NCBI GenBank assembly: GCA_018398805.1
Contig: JAGFBZ010000373.1
Span: 1,302,001 to 1,366,000, forward strand
Origin: Hirundichthys speculiger
Lineage: Eukaryota; Chordata; Actinopteri; Beloniformes; Exocoetidae
Length of the DNA: 64,000 bases
Direction of reading: 5' to 3'
Part shown: positions 21,697 through 34,300 of the stretch, piece after piece
Layout of the letters: each line of letters starts with the position of its first letter
How positions within the stretch are numbered: the stretch's first letter is position 1
Translations under genes and position numbers: made by a program
The notes under the pieces: model-generated
The model's input: the letters and a program-made list of their open reading frames with translations, nothing else
What the model was told of the DNA's origin: nothing
Databases searched by the model: none

Positions 21697-24078
21697 GTGA
21701 GTGAATGTAAATAGATGCTCTCGATGGGATGCGCTCCCCTCCCAGTGCGGCGGTGGTGGTGATGGGGCTGGAGACAGAGTCAGGATGCAAAAGATTTACT
21801 GCGTCTGTTCACACGGTGACAGATTAGCTTCCTTCAATAACACCAAATACAGTTATATGTCCTCCACCTTTCGGTTATTTGACAGGAGAAAGCTGTTTCT
21901 GGTCTGTCAGCGGGGCATTTTATTGAGGCAGCAAGAAACGAGGGGCTGGAAATACTCCACCCATGACATCATCGACTTTTCCAAGTTCATTTTCTCTTCT
22001 ACTTGTGCTTTCATCTGTTGCATTTCCTTTCTTCCTAATGTGTGACCAGTTGTGATTCTATTAAAGAGACCCGCTATTAAAAATGGAGAGAGTGGTTTCC
22101 TGTGACACACCAAGATCCCTGACAATATTTAGAAATAGCCTCATGATTCAAGAAATTAAATTGTTAAGAAATTAAAAAAAAATGTAAAGTAAGAAACATT
22201 AACAGGCATTTTAGACAACTAAAGCAGAGAAGGAACCTGTTCTGACACTTTCCTCCAAAAACAGTGTGTGCTTTCTGGGAGTTTGTTTGTTTGTTTGTTT
22301 TTTGTTCTTTTAGGTAAATCTTTGGCATATGCCATGACCAGTGTAAATGTAATATCCACTTGGTGTCATATTCAAATGTGTGCTATTAAAAGAGGCTATG
22401 GATGGACTAAACAAAACTCAATAGATGGAGACATAAAGATGCACATTTCTGCTCTGCTTGACCAGCTGCTAAAATCATGTGCGTCTCCTCAATGACCTCC
22501 ATTGTCATGGTGCACAACAGATTTGTTTCGGACAACATCGCCTACAACTACTTCCTTGTTGGCTGTCTCACTGTCCTGCAAACTGCTGTGTCATTCTCTT
22601 GGCTTTTTCCCTCTAATAACCATTCTCCCCCACCCACCCACCGCATCCTTTCTCTGCCCCACTTTGTTTAACAACCGGAGGCCTGGCTGTGTTACTGCAT
22701 AGGTGAGATGGAAAGGCTGCTGTGTCTGTCTCAGTGCTCCAGTTTTTCTGCAGCAGACACAATAGGAAGGTGAAATATTGTGTGCTCTTCACTCCCTGTC
22801 ATTTTTTGGGGGAGTGTGGAGAGGAGTGTCACAATGTGTAACTGATCCATTATCCATACCCGTTTGGTCCCATCTAGGCTCGCGGGGATGGTCTGACTCA
22901 TGTAACATATTTGCTGTGAATTTCATCTCCACAGGCATAATCTGTGGCTGTGTTATATCTCCAAAATATTACAGCAAACCAATAAACAATTTACAGTATT
23001 TTAGATGACTGCCAACTCAAATATCACCCTAGAGCAGAGGGTACAGTCTGTTTGGGTGATGACGTGATTTGGGCTTCCATGATAACAGTTTTCTTGATTG
23101 AAAATAAGCAGTATTCTGATGAGACAGGACAGCTCCGTGCAGGTAGTTTATACCTGTTGATACTGTCAGTCAACCTGGACATGAGTGCTGATTCGGCACA
23201 AACTCAACACAGTTAGAGAAGATCAGATACAGGCCCCGCATGGACAAAGTGCACAGCCCAGAGTTTCTGATCTTTCTATAGTTCTGCCTCAGACCTTTCC
23301 CAAGACTTTATCACACTCTGAAATCTGCTGTGTTTGAGTTTTCCATATCCCAAAGAAAAAACAGCGACGATGGCTGCAGCGTTTTCTGAGCCCTGTATGT
23401 TTCTGATTGGGTGAGGGGGATGTTTATACATTTTGTTTGCATGCCTGGGTGTGTTTACCTGCCTGTTTTCCACAGGTTGCAGCCTTATTAGTTGGGGAGC
23501 AGCCCACATAGTACATGTGTCGCATTGTAAGATCAGCCTGATATTCTGCCACTCCTTTTTGATATCCATCTGTCTGTATTCAGCATCATAGAGCTGATCC
23601 ACCCAGAGATAAAAGAGACGTGTCTTGCTAGTTAGCAGGAGCTGGCTGTCACTTCTCCTCCCCACAGACCAGCTTACTGCTCAGCTCCAGCTTGAAAGTC
23701 AGTCCTGGTTGAATACATCAAGGATCTGACTCATTCCCAATATAATGCAAATGTGTTCCAGCTTCCTAAATTTGATGCAGAGGTTGTTTTTTATTCTTTA
23801 TTTTTTAACTTCAACAGTGACACCTTGCGTAAAAAGGCTGGGAATAGACTCTGCACCACGGTGTACTGATAAATACTTGTGTGGCTGGTTGAAGTGCTGC
23901 CAGATGGTTGTTTTGTTGGTTTTAAATTATAAGAAAGGGGGGCACAGGGTTGAACATCTAAACTGTGTTACCCACCTGTGATGATGTCAGAGATAAATAT
24001 AATAATGTTCCAAGATTGTACTGCATAACAGCTGAATTTGTTACATGACTTCTGACAGTACCTCTTTTGTCTCATCAG
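21697..24078 (+). other. apbb2 intron 1
   Basis: It separates the GC-rich leader exon from the ATG exon. Open frames here lack flanking splice signals and family similarity. I see no recognisable element. Confidence 0.55.
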
Positions 24079-25372
24079 TCCCATCCTTGAGGTGTTTTTC
24101 CATTCAGCCATGATGTCAGTTCAAACTCCACCCCTCTCCCGCTCTGGCTCCTCCCCTTCCACTGGGGGTCTGGCAAACCGCAGCAGCCCCTCCACCAACC
24201 CACCCACATCCCTCAACCTCCGTTCCTCATACAACCAGCTGCTTGGCCGTGATGTCATCAAGGAGTCCATGGAAACTGGAAGTTCGGCCACTTTACCAAA
24301 GAGCCGTCAGAGGTATGCAATGACCAGTGTCCGGAGTGCCATGGGGATAAGTGACAACTTGGCTTTGTCCTCCAAAAACCAACCTGCATCCAGAGGTAGG
24401 AGCCTCCCAACCAAATCTTCCTCCAGTTCTGCCCTCTACTCTTACTTTTCCTCCTCATCCTCTTCATTGTGTAATACAACCAATCCCCAAACTGGCCAAG
24501 AATGGAGCCAACATGCAGAGACGAGCTGAGAGCCAACAGCTGGAGCTGAGTAGGGCCAATACAGTGGACAAAATTCACAACGATCTAATCAACAATCCTA
24601 GTTCAGACTGGTTAGAGTTTGGGAAAGACAACTCACAGTTGCCGCCATTTCGTAGGAGGACCAAGAGCTTCTTGGAGTACAGTGCCAAGGGTTGGGATCT
24701 GGATACCAGTTGGGGAAACAAAGAAGACAAGAAGGAGATGCAGCAGCCCTCCTCAGAGAAGGAGCAGGCCAGCCCTGTAAAAGAGAGAGAGAGTCAGAAG
24801 GAAAAGCACAGCAGTAAACAGACCTGCCAGGAAGAGAAGGAAGATGCAGGAACCCATGGTGGAGGAAGATGGAGGAGAAGATAAGCCCACCCCAACACCA
24901 AGACAACCCCTGCTACCAGTTGTGGTTGAAGCTCCTCTTTCCTCCACCTCATCCTCTTCTACCAATAGCCCAGAGTGGCTGCCAGACAACCGCAGCCATC
25001 TGCAGAACCAAGGTCCAGCGCAGGTCAAAGAGGAGCTCTGTGTTCAGGTTCAGGCCAGTCCGCGTAGTCCTGCAAAGCCCCCTCGAAGTTCCCAGCCTCG
25101 GGTGATCAAAGTGGAGCTGCACCCCAACAATGAGAACCAGTTTTTGCAACAGTACCCACCATCTTCCCCTAAACAGAGCAGAGCTGCAGAGAAAAACACC
25201 CCTACCAGGAACCGGGCGCCTCCTTCTGTGCCAGATCCTGAGCCACAGACTGGGCTCCCTAAAGTGGGCTTGAGAATGGAGATGACCCCTGACACTCCGT
25301 CAGAGGATGAAGACTCCAGCTGGACCACCTTGTCCCAGGAGACACCGTCTCCACAGACTCCACGGGAGACAG
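24079..25372 (+). CDS. apbb2: apbb2 first coding exon (N-terminal region, two frame irregularities)
   Basis: Acceptor CTCATCAG precedes 24079; tandem ATGs sit at 24110 and 24113. Three successive frames are used: [12 protein letters not shown] and [17 protein letters not shown] up to about 24480 (stop 24527-24529), then [18 protein letters not shown] and [15 protein letters not shown] (stop 24882-24884), then [11 protein letters not shown] to [17 protein letters not shown]. Each frame matches the corresponding part of human APBB2, so all are coding. One surplus base near CCCC 24485-24488 and one near 24830-24845 explain both shifts. Splicing does not: the only phase-matched alternative would be a 31-nt intron. 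Donor ACA G|GTTAGA. Confidence 0.75.
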
Positions 25373-28300
25373 GTTAGATTACGCCTGCCTTTGTCCTTTC
25401 ATCTAAACTTCCATTTGAAAAATTATCGTATCTGTGTCAGCCTTTAATCATTCTGCAGTTACACCCTCCTTTCATTCCTCTTTATCTTTCCATCTTTCTG
25501 CCTCCTACTGACTCTCTGATTTGGAATTTTATCAAAATATTTTCTTCTGCAAGCAAGTCACTCCAGCAATGCTGCTGCAATCTTGAAGGCCCCCATGTGT
25601 AACTTTATAGTGTAAGAATTATTATGATGGACAGATGAATAAGATACAGTAGAGATCAGGGTGTGAAAAGGTAACGAAAGCCATGTTAAGTAAACAGAAA
25701 AAAGAAGGTTTTAGTGAGATATACATTTCAAGTTTGGCTGACAAAGCAGTGGTTTGACAATACTGGAGTATGGAGAGGAATATAAGAAGGCCAAGGGAGA
25801 TGCAGGGGAAGAGAATGCTGTAGATTGGGCTCCATCACTGGGGATGAGCCCTGAAGTTGCTATGGCAACAAAAACTAAGGACAAACAGGCTGACCGTCAC
25901 TGAAATTTATCCTGTCAACCCTTATTTGCGTGTGGCCTTTTGTACGCGGATATATGATGATCAAATCTGCATCTATAGAGCCTGCATGTGTGCAACATGC
26001 ATTTGTATGTGCTTTTGTGGTACACTTTGTGTAGAATACGTTTAAACATGTATACCTATCATCCATCAGCAGATGTATGGGTTGAAGGGGACTTGCCTCC
26101 AGGCTGGCGGGAGATCTCAGACTCATCAGAGGTCTATTTCTGGCATGTTCCCACTGGCACAACACAATATGACCGACCTGTTGCCTCCCGCAACCAAAAC
26201 GCTTCCCCCAGCAATGAGGCAGACACTGAGCATGACCAACAAAATCATACACAAGAGTCTCTGAAGCCACCGAATGAGGTGAGACGGCTTATAGACTTAA
26301 CTCACAGTCTGGTGAAACACATGGTGTTTATATTCGCAGAGCCCATATTATGATCAATGACATGTCCATATCTGTGTTGCTCATAAACTCATAAACTCAT
26401 AAACGGTGTACTGTGAGGCAGCAGTTTTGTTTTTTGTTTGAATCATGCCAAACCGGCCACTAAGCAGACATTATACAAATGTGTTAAGAACACAAATTAA
26501 AGGAGAAAAGCCTGAACTGAAAACACAGCTTTTGAGGAAGTTCAAGGGTGTTTTTTGAGGGGGAGGATAAATCGCTTTGGTTTTGACTCAGTAACTTTGC
26601 AGACCTTTTTTTTTTACATGAACAGAACACAACAAGGCAGGTAAAAAAAAAAAACCCACAAAGCACAAAATCTCCTCATCTGGTTGATGATTAAACATCT
26701 GTATGCCCAGATTCAGCAGCAGCAGCGTGAGTTTTTGAGCATGGTTTTATATCAACAATTGATTCTGAAATAATATTTAACATTTATGAAAAATCTGCTA
26801 TATGCCTCGTGTGTGAGTACCTTAAAAAGCTTTTCTGTTTTTCCCTTGACAGAAATGTGTTTATTCACAACTAAGTGTTCCCCTGTGAATTTTTGCACAT
26901 TCATAAATTATGAACACCTTTCTAATTTTCAGTTGTTGATGAACAGTGAATTGCATCTTGAAACTCAAAAGAAGCTATTTAGTAGAAATGTAGCTGAGTT
27001 TGTTTTGTCAAATATCCTTTGAATTAATTGTAAAGCTTTATTTCAAGAACTGAAAATAAATCATTTTTAATTGTGCTCAACCATTTCCAGTGTAGCTGTG
27101 CTGATGCCGTGGTAACTGGAAGTTGTATAATTTCCCGTGCCGTGTACTGGAAGGCTGCTGGTTGTCACAGATGAATTCTGTCTGCGTTTTCATCCTGCAT
27201 CATTTCTTTATCTTCCCCCATCTTCGTCTCTCCCAGCGCCCCAGCAGTCTGATATCTGACAGCTCTGTGGAGCCTGTCCCCTCCCCATCCAGCTCCTCCC
27301 CTTCCCCCACATCTACCACACCCTCCAATGTCATGGTATCTCCCCGACCGCCTCTAGACACCTCCAGTTGCACAGCAAAGGTAAGTCGTATGCATCTGGG
27401 TGATTATTGTTGCAGCTGTCTCCCTTTGTTAACATTCATCAACATTCATCAACATTTTATTTACATATATATATATTTTTCCCTTGGGTTTCATTCACTA
27501 ATTGAACATCTCCCTCTAGAAAAAGCAATACTTTAATTTAGTTTTACCATTGTTGCTCTTTCTAAACAAAGCAATAACCATACTTTAGCAAATAAAATGT
27601 CAGCATTCGCACGTAATTCCATTATGGCGTTTCATAGCATTTCCATTCATAATGTAGCTTGTGGGACTAAATTACTCATCACTCTATTGTTAGCTTTGGT
27701 TTATCAGAACTATCTTTAGCCAACATTACTCGATAATACTATTGATATAACTCTGTTGTCACTGCAGCCGTTTGGAAAATTAAATTGGCAGTAATCGGTG
27801 CTCAGTCTGCGGTGCATATTTAACAAAGATCAATATCTCTCTAATTGAATTAGAGTACATATTATCCTAAAAGATCATTAGTTTTTAAAGCTGGTCTCAG
27901 AATCTGATCTTCTTCATCTCAACTTGTGAATGTTTGTCTGCCTGTCTCTTTTGCTCCAGGAGCTGAAGGACTATCCCGTCTATCCAGATCCCAGTCTTAA
28001 AGCATTTGAAGGAGCTACGCTCCGCTATGCCTCCCTTAAGCTCAAGTAATACACACAGACAATCATTCTAATTAACCAGAAAGCAGGCTCATTATCTGGT
28101 TTTTCAGATTAATCAGATTCATGTTCCAATGGCTGAGCCAGGATATTGTGACTTCATCATAATTATTTATGAGCCCTGATGTTTCTCTGCAGCCCTCCAG
28201 CCCAGCTTCAGACAGTGGACCTCAACAGCTCATTCTCTGATCCAGAGGCAATGGTAACCTCACAATTACAATCCACATTTTGGTTGTTAAAAGAGCATCC

Positions 28301-31300
28301 CTGAAGGCACTGAATCTGTCTGAAGTAAATAGAGGGTTAAGAAAAAAAGAACGTACACGAATCGAATTGTGTCTGTTGCATGAAAATCTGTACTGAAATC
28401 GCTGTTTGAGGTCAGGAAAACTTAAAGATGAAGGTGAAGGTGGTCATTTTTCCCCTCATGGACCTGAAGTGGCGTATTGAAGGCAACACACAGCTCTGTT
28501 TACTGACATTAATTCAGCTGAAATGTTCCAAAAGGTTAAAGTGACAAATGGTTCAAGTGTGTTTGGTGACAACCACTTGAGTTGAAGTTGTTTCCTTAAA
28601 CCTGCACCTCCTTTAGCCATATTTGTGATATTTTAGTCATGAATAAAATCAGTCTGATGGAATAAGTAAAACCAGTCATATATTAATAATACTTACTCAC
28701 ACAATCTAACCTTTATGAATGATAATTTGGTAATATTTATAACATGTTATGACCAAAATATCACTCTTCCAGCAAACTTTGAATGTGTAATGAAAAGGAG
28801 TCACCAGTCTGTGTTTGCAGTGATGTAATGAACCTGCTCAGTGGTGCTGCTGGCTTCTCTTTGTTTGTTGCAGCACCACTTAGTGGTCACTGTTGTGAAC
28901 TGAGCTTTGTGGGACATGTTCACAGCCAGGCTAGTTTTAGTGGAAGACATCGGGTAAAGTGGCTAACTAGCAGACAGGTGAGATGACCTCTGGGACCTCT
29001 GGCAAATGAATAAATTAGTTGAAGGAAGGGCACCAACACTCAACATTTTCCCAGACCGATATAAATCTAAACAAAGTCCCGACAAAGCATGGAGAATACA
29101 GAAAGGGAATCAGATAGATGTTGTTGAACTCACTCAGTGTCATGAATGAAGAGAGAGCAAAATCAACGCAAATGTTGAGCAAAAACTGAAAAACCACAAG
29201 TTCCAATTTTTTTTCTAGGGTTAGCCATGTTTTTTTCTTTGAAGAAAAATATTAAAATATACAGATGACTTCAAATTAAAGTGAAACAAAAGTTTAACAT
29301 ATCTGCTGTCATCTGGAGTGAAGGAGAAAGGATAGCGATAGTTGTGGAGCTGAGCCAGTACACATGCATACAAACACCATCCACACATCCATCCACATAA
29401 ACACACACACAACACACACACACATGCACATTCCTGGTTTTTTTGCAACCAATTATAAACCATAGTGTACTCTCATTTCAAGTTTTACCCTCAAATAAGC
29501 TGTTTTTATAATCTAGTAAAACCTCTCAGATCTTTGGACACTGTTCTGACTTCTCAGAATTATTCTGGTGATTGTATTGTTTTGTCCAACAAAATGAGAA
29601 CAGAAAATCTGAAAAGGGCCTAGAAAAAAAAAAAACTGTGTTATACTTGAAAGACAGAGGCTAAGAAAGATATACAGCTACACAAAACGTGCATGTGTAT
29701 GTGTGTGTGTGTCAGTCATTTCCAGTGCGATCTCTTGGCTGGGTGGAGATGGCAGAGCAGGACCTGTGTGAGGGGAGGAGCAGTGTGGCCGTCCACCACT
29801 GTATCAGACAGCTGTCCTACTGCAGGAGGGATATTCGAGACTCAGCTGGTGTTTGGGGAGAGGTCAGTCTGTCAGCATGCATTTATGCACAAGACACAAA
29901 ATGGTATATTTAAATGAGTGGCTTCTGGGCTGCCAGATAGCTCACTTGGTTTAACTTGATATTTTTCCACATTTATGTATATTTCTGTAAATATTTCTTC
30001 ACTTATTTTCTTATTCTCATGGAAATGAATTATTTTTTTTGTGTCATACCCATGACTCCATATGGAAGAGCATGATTGATTTTATGATTTTATTAGGGCT
30101 GGGCAAGTTAACGCGTTATTATCGCGTAACTCGTTAATTTATTAACGCCGACATTTATTTTATCGCGCATTAACGCATGTTGCTCACATGCTTTTGTTTT
30201 GAAAAGTCTGTTACTGGCTGCTGCGGAACCGGAAAATGATTGGCAGGTAAACATGGAAAAGCTAAAACAGACATGGAGAACGGTGAAAATCTGTGAGCTT
30301 TACAGTTCGGGTAGTAACTCAGGCAGCAATATTAACCATTTCTGTCTGTAAAAAAAAAATAAAATTCTGGACTGTAACAAAACTTTCGCGTCATTCCTCC
30401 ATGTTACATAAGATCTGCTCCATGTGTTCACTGTCGTGCTGTTCTCTTACTGGTTACTTCAGTGCGGCTCCATCTAGTGGCACAGATGTGTAAAGACAAC
30501 AGAAAGTCCAGTCCTCGATTATAAAACAAATTCAGTTCTGTGGCCCATTTTTTAATTTCGTACTTTTGATCCAAATCTAAAATTGATATATAAAAAAAAA
30601 TCAAGGCATTTTTTTCGTTTTCTTGTGTTAGATTAAAAAATGAAAAATGTAATAAAATGTCACTTTTTAATTTTCTTTAGATTTTGATTGACAATTGAAA
30701 ATGGAAAGAATGAATGATACAGGAATTGGTAAAGTTACTGAACTTTAACATTAAAGTTTAAAGTTCTCCCAGACAGATGATTCAACAGAAACAAGGTTAT
30801 TTGTAACAACTGCCAAGTTGAACTCCCCATTAAAAGTTTCTGCTGTTACCTCAGAAATTGCCTGTTTTAATGTTCTGATTGTGCTGTGCCACAATCATTT
30901 CATTGGATTTTGTTTGTAGACTTTTATTTATTTTTTATAAAAACAGGATGACATTAATGCCCTGGCAGTGGCAATAAGCTTTATTTTATTTGACATATTT
31001 TAAGATGAGATTTACACTAAATATGTGTTACTGACAAGTGCTGATGTTAAAGTGTTTGAACAACAAATGTTATGGCACTTTAGTTTATGTGGCAGCAGAA
31101 CATTTCAATAAAAGTGCATTTTACACTACCATTGAATTCATTATTTGATTTTCCATATACAATGCGATTATTCGTAATTAACCAGGGAAATCATGCAATT
31201 AATCGTGATTAAAAATTTTAATCATTGCCCAGCCCTAGATTTTATATTTAATCTTAAGTGATTTGGTAATCCAACATGATGAAAACATAGAGGGAAGGGT

Positions 31301-34300
31301 TTATTTATTCTAGCTTGTTTATGGTATTTTAATGCACTGTTTTTTTCCCCAACTGGTAGAAACCTAAAGAGATTTATCAATCAATGAATCAATCAATCAA
31401 CTTTATTTGTAGAGCACGTTTCCTGCAAGGACATGTAAGTGCTTTACAGAATTAAAAACAATTACCACAATTAAAAAAAGAAGAAAAAAATTACAAAGAC
31501 AGCCCCTCTCTCCCATCCTCAATACTAGACACACGCACACACACAACAGGGAGACATGGCATGGCCCTGAGGATCAAGGAAACACCACCTTTTGGGCCCA
31601 TTTATATTATTCAAAGGAGAGTGTCTTTTAACTTATATTCTTATTTTTACTTCTAAAGTACAGCTGCACTGAAATTACACAAAATATTTCACAAACACAA
31701 CATCAAAACTAAAAACATTTCTGAAAACACATCATTCCAGGAAACATAACAACTTTTTATCGTTTTAGTTTTAATCAAATGTCTTTGGTGAAATCTGATG
31801 TCTGTGTCTTTCTTTTTCTGTTTCTTGGTTTTGTTCTTCAGACTCAGATTTAACTTTATTGTCCATGAAATGCGGTTCCATATGTTGCATGTAAATGCAA
31901 CTGGACTACAACCGCTCTGTTCTGTCTATCCTGTCTGTTAAAAGTGACTGTGCACGTAGACTGTGAGATATGAGACAAACAACAAACGAGGTTTGGACCC
32001 AGCAAGAATGTCAGTTGGAGCAAGGCCTCCCTCCAGCTTTACTGCTCATTTAAGCATCCATAAGATCCTCTATAATGGCAGAAAGTGCAAGACAGCTAAG
32101 TCATAAGGAGAGAGAATTTTAGGAAGTACAAATTAGCATATAGAATCATTTATTTGTTTATTTGCTATACCTCACTTTATTCTGTCGAGAGACTGGGGAC
32201 TAGAGCGCCCCTGTTGTAAATGTTAACATCCCCTTAAATGTTATTATTAGTCTAATAGTTAGGCTTCATGATGGCCAAACTGAAGGAGAGAGCCAGAAGG
32301 AGCATTATTATTATTATTGTCATTATTATCCTTTGTGATCACTATTAAATAGAAATCAACCCAGCTGACACAGTCTGACAGTATTTCAAGCCGGTGCATA
32401 TTCAATTCAATTCAATTCAATTCAAAATACTTTATTAATCCCCCCACGGAAATTCAAGATTCCTGCAGATTTTGGCACATACCAGTTAACCCAGCATGTC
32501 TATGGACGACTCCATATAGACTTACGCAGGAACTCAGACTGAGATCCTTCTAGCTGTGAGGCAACAGGGCTAACCACAACACCATCTATATGCAATATGT
32601 AATCCTCTATCAACTCCTGTCCAATTAGGAACTGTAGCTTTAGTCTGCCCCCCTCTTTGCTCTTTTACAGGGAAAAGGCATGCTTTTAGTGCTTCAGGAT
32701 CGCATGTTAACCCTGGTTGACCCAGATGATCGCAGCTTGCTCCACTCTCAGCCAATAAGCAGCATCCGTGTCTGGGGTGTTGGACGAGACCACGACAGGT
32801 AGGAGGACTCCACAAGCATTTTTTCCCTTTAAAAAAACTGCTTTCAAGTAGCTTAATAAAGAGCAATAGTGTGTAGGGTAATTACTCATAAAATAGTGTT
32901 TTGAATATATGATGTGGAGGATGAATTCAGCCGTCTCACAGCCTCAGGAAAGGAAGTGCTCTGAAAGTCTGCTTGTATAGCAGCAGATAATATTTCCCAG
33001 ATTGCAGCAGGGCAAATCGTCTGCGGTTGGAGGGAATAGCAGTGTTTGGCATATCCTTTGGGTTTCCTTACAGTAGCTACAGCTGTGGGTACGTGATCCT
33101 CAAGATCCTAAAGGTTTTCATCCAGTCCTCCTCAGCTTTACAGTAATGAAACATTAGACCTAAAATAAGAACAACTGATGTGAGGAGGAAGATGTTTGTC
33201 TTCAGCTTTGCAGTGTAAAAATGACCAATAAATGTTGACAATAAACTTGACATTTTAAGGAGGGCATATAATAAAGAAAAAGTGTTTGAGAGCATATGTC
33301 TAACTGTATTCCCGATTTCAAAATGCACATCTTGCAGAGAAAAGGGAGTGAAATTGAGAGTCTGATTTCACCTCCCAAATCTATTTTCTATTAATAGAAC
33401 TGTAAAGTGATGTTGAAAAGGGATCTTTGTTCTGTATGCATGACATACAGACATTTCATTAAGACTTCAGGAAATTGTGTCGACTTCTTCTTCAAAAAAA
33501 AAAAAGGGCATATTACGCTAATTAAGCATAACATTATGACTACCCACTTAATGAGAAAGTCCTCCATGTGCTCTCAAAAGAGCTTTGATTAGTCAGGGTC
33601 TGGACAAAGAACATCTGGGGTGTCCTGGAGGGTCTGGTACTGGGATGTTATGAACGGATGCCATCAGGCCACATCAAAATGCTGTCTGTGAAGTTAAATG
33701 AACACCTCAGATTCTCTGTTGTGTTCTTTGAGCACTTCCTGAAATAAATTTGGCAAGGAGCCCACTTGCTGGGAGAGGCAGCTCTTGTGGGGGAAAGATG
33801 TTGCAATGCTGAGAGTGTGATCGGTTTTGCTGTTGTGATTTTGAGGATAGAGGACCCGAATGCAGGAGCTCAAGGAGGCGGTTTCAAGATAAAATCTTTT
33901 ATTATAAAACAAAAGATGTTGCTGAGGTGGAAAAATCCAAGGAACAAGAAAACTTTCAAAATCCAGCAGAGACAGAAATGCAGAAACTGACCAGTCAAAA
34001 CAGAAAAGACATCAGGAAGAAACAAGAACAGACTTGCAGGAAAAAGGAGAAAGATATACATCCACACAAGGGCTGACGAAACACTGGTGCAAACACCAGA
34101 GAAACGGGTCCAAGGGATGTAAAACAGATCAAAATGAAGCAAAAGAACAACATTTTAACATAAAACAGGAAGTAAAGTTAACAGCAACAGAAAAAGAGAC
34201 AAGAAATTCAAGAAAATAAGACAAAAATGAAGAGCACAAAGAAGAAATTCCAAGAAAACAAAATTAAGCACAAAACCAAACCGAGATCCTAACGTGCAGA

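Noticed and set aside
24396..24426. 31-base intron in the first apbb2 coding exon
   Set aside because: Phase and GT-AG ends agree, but the length is below what vertebrate splicing is known to handle. A one-base error is simpler.
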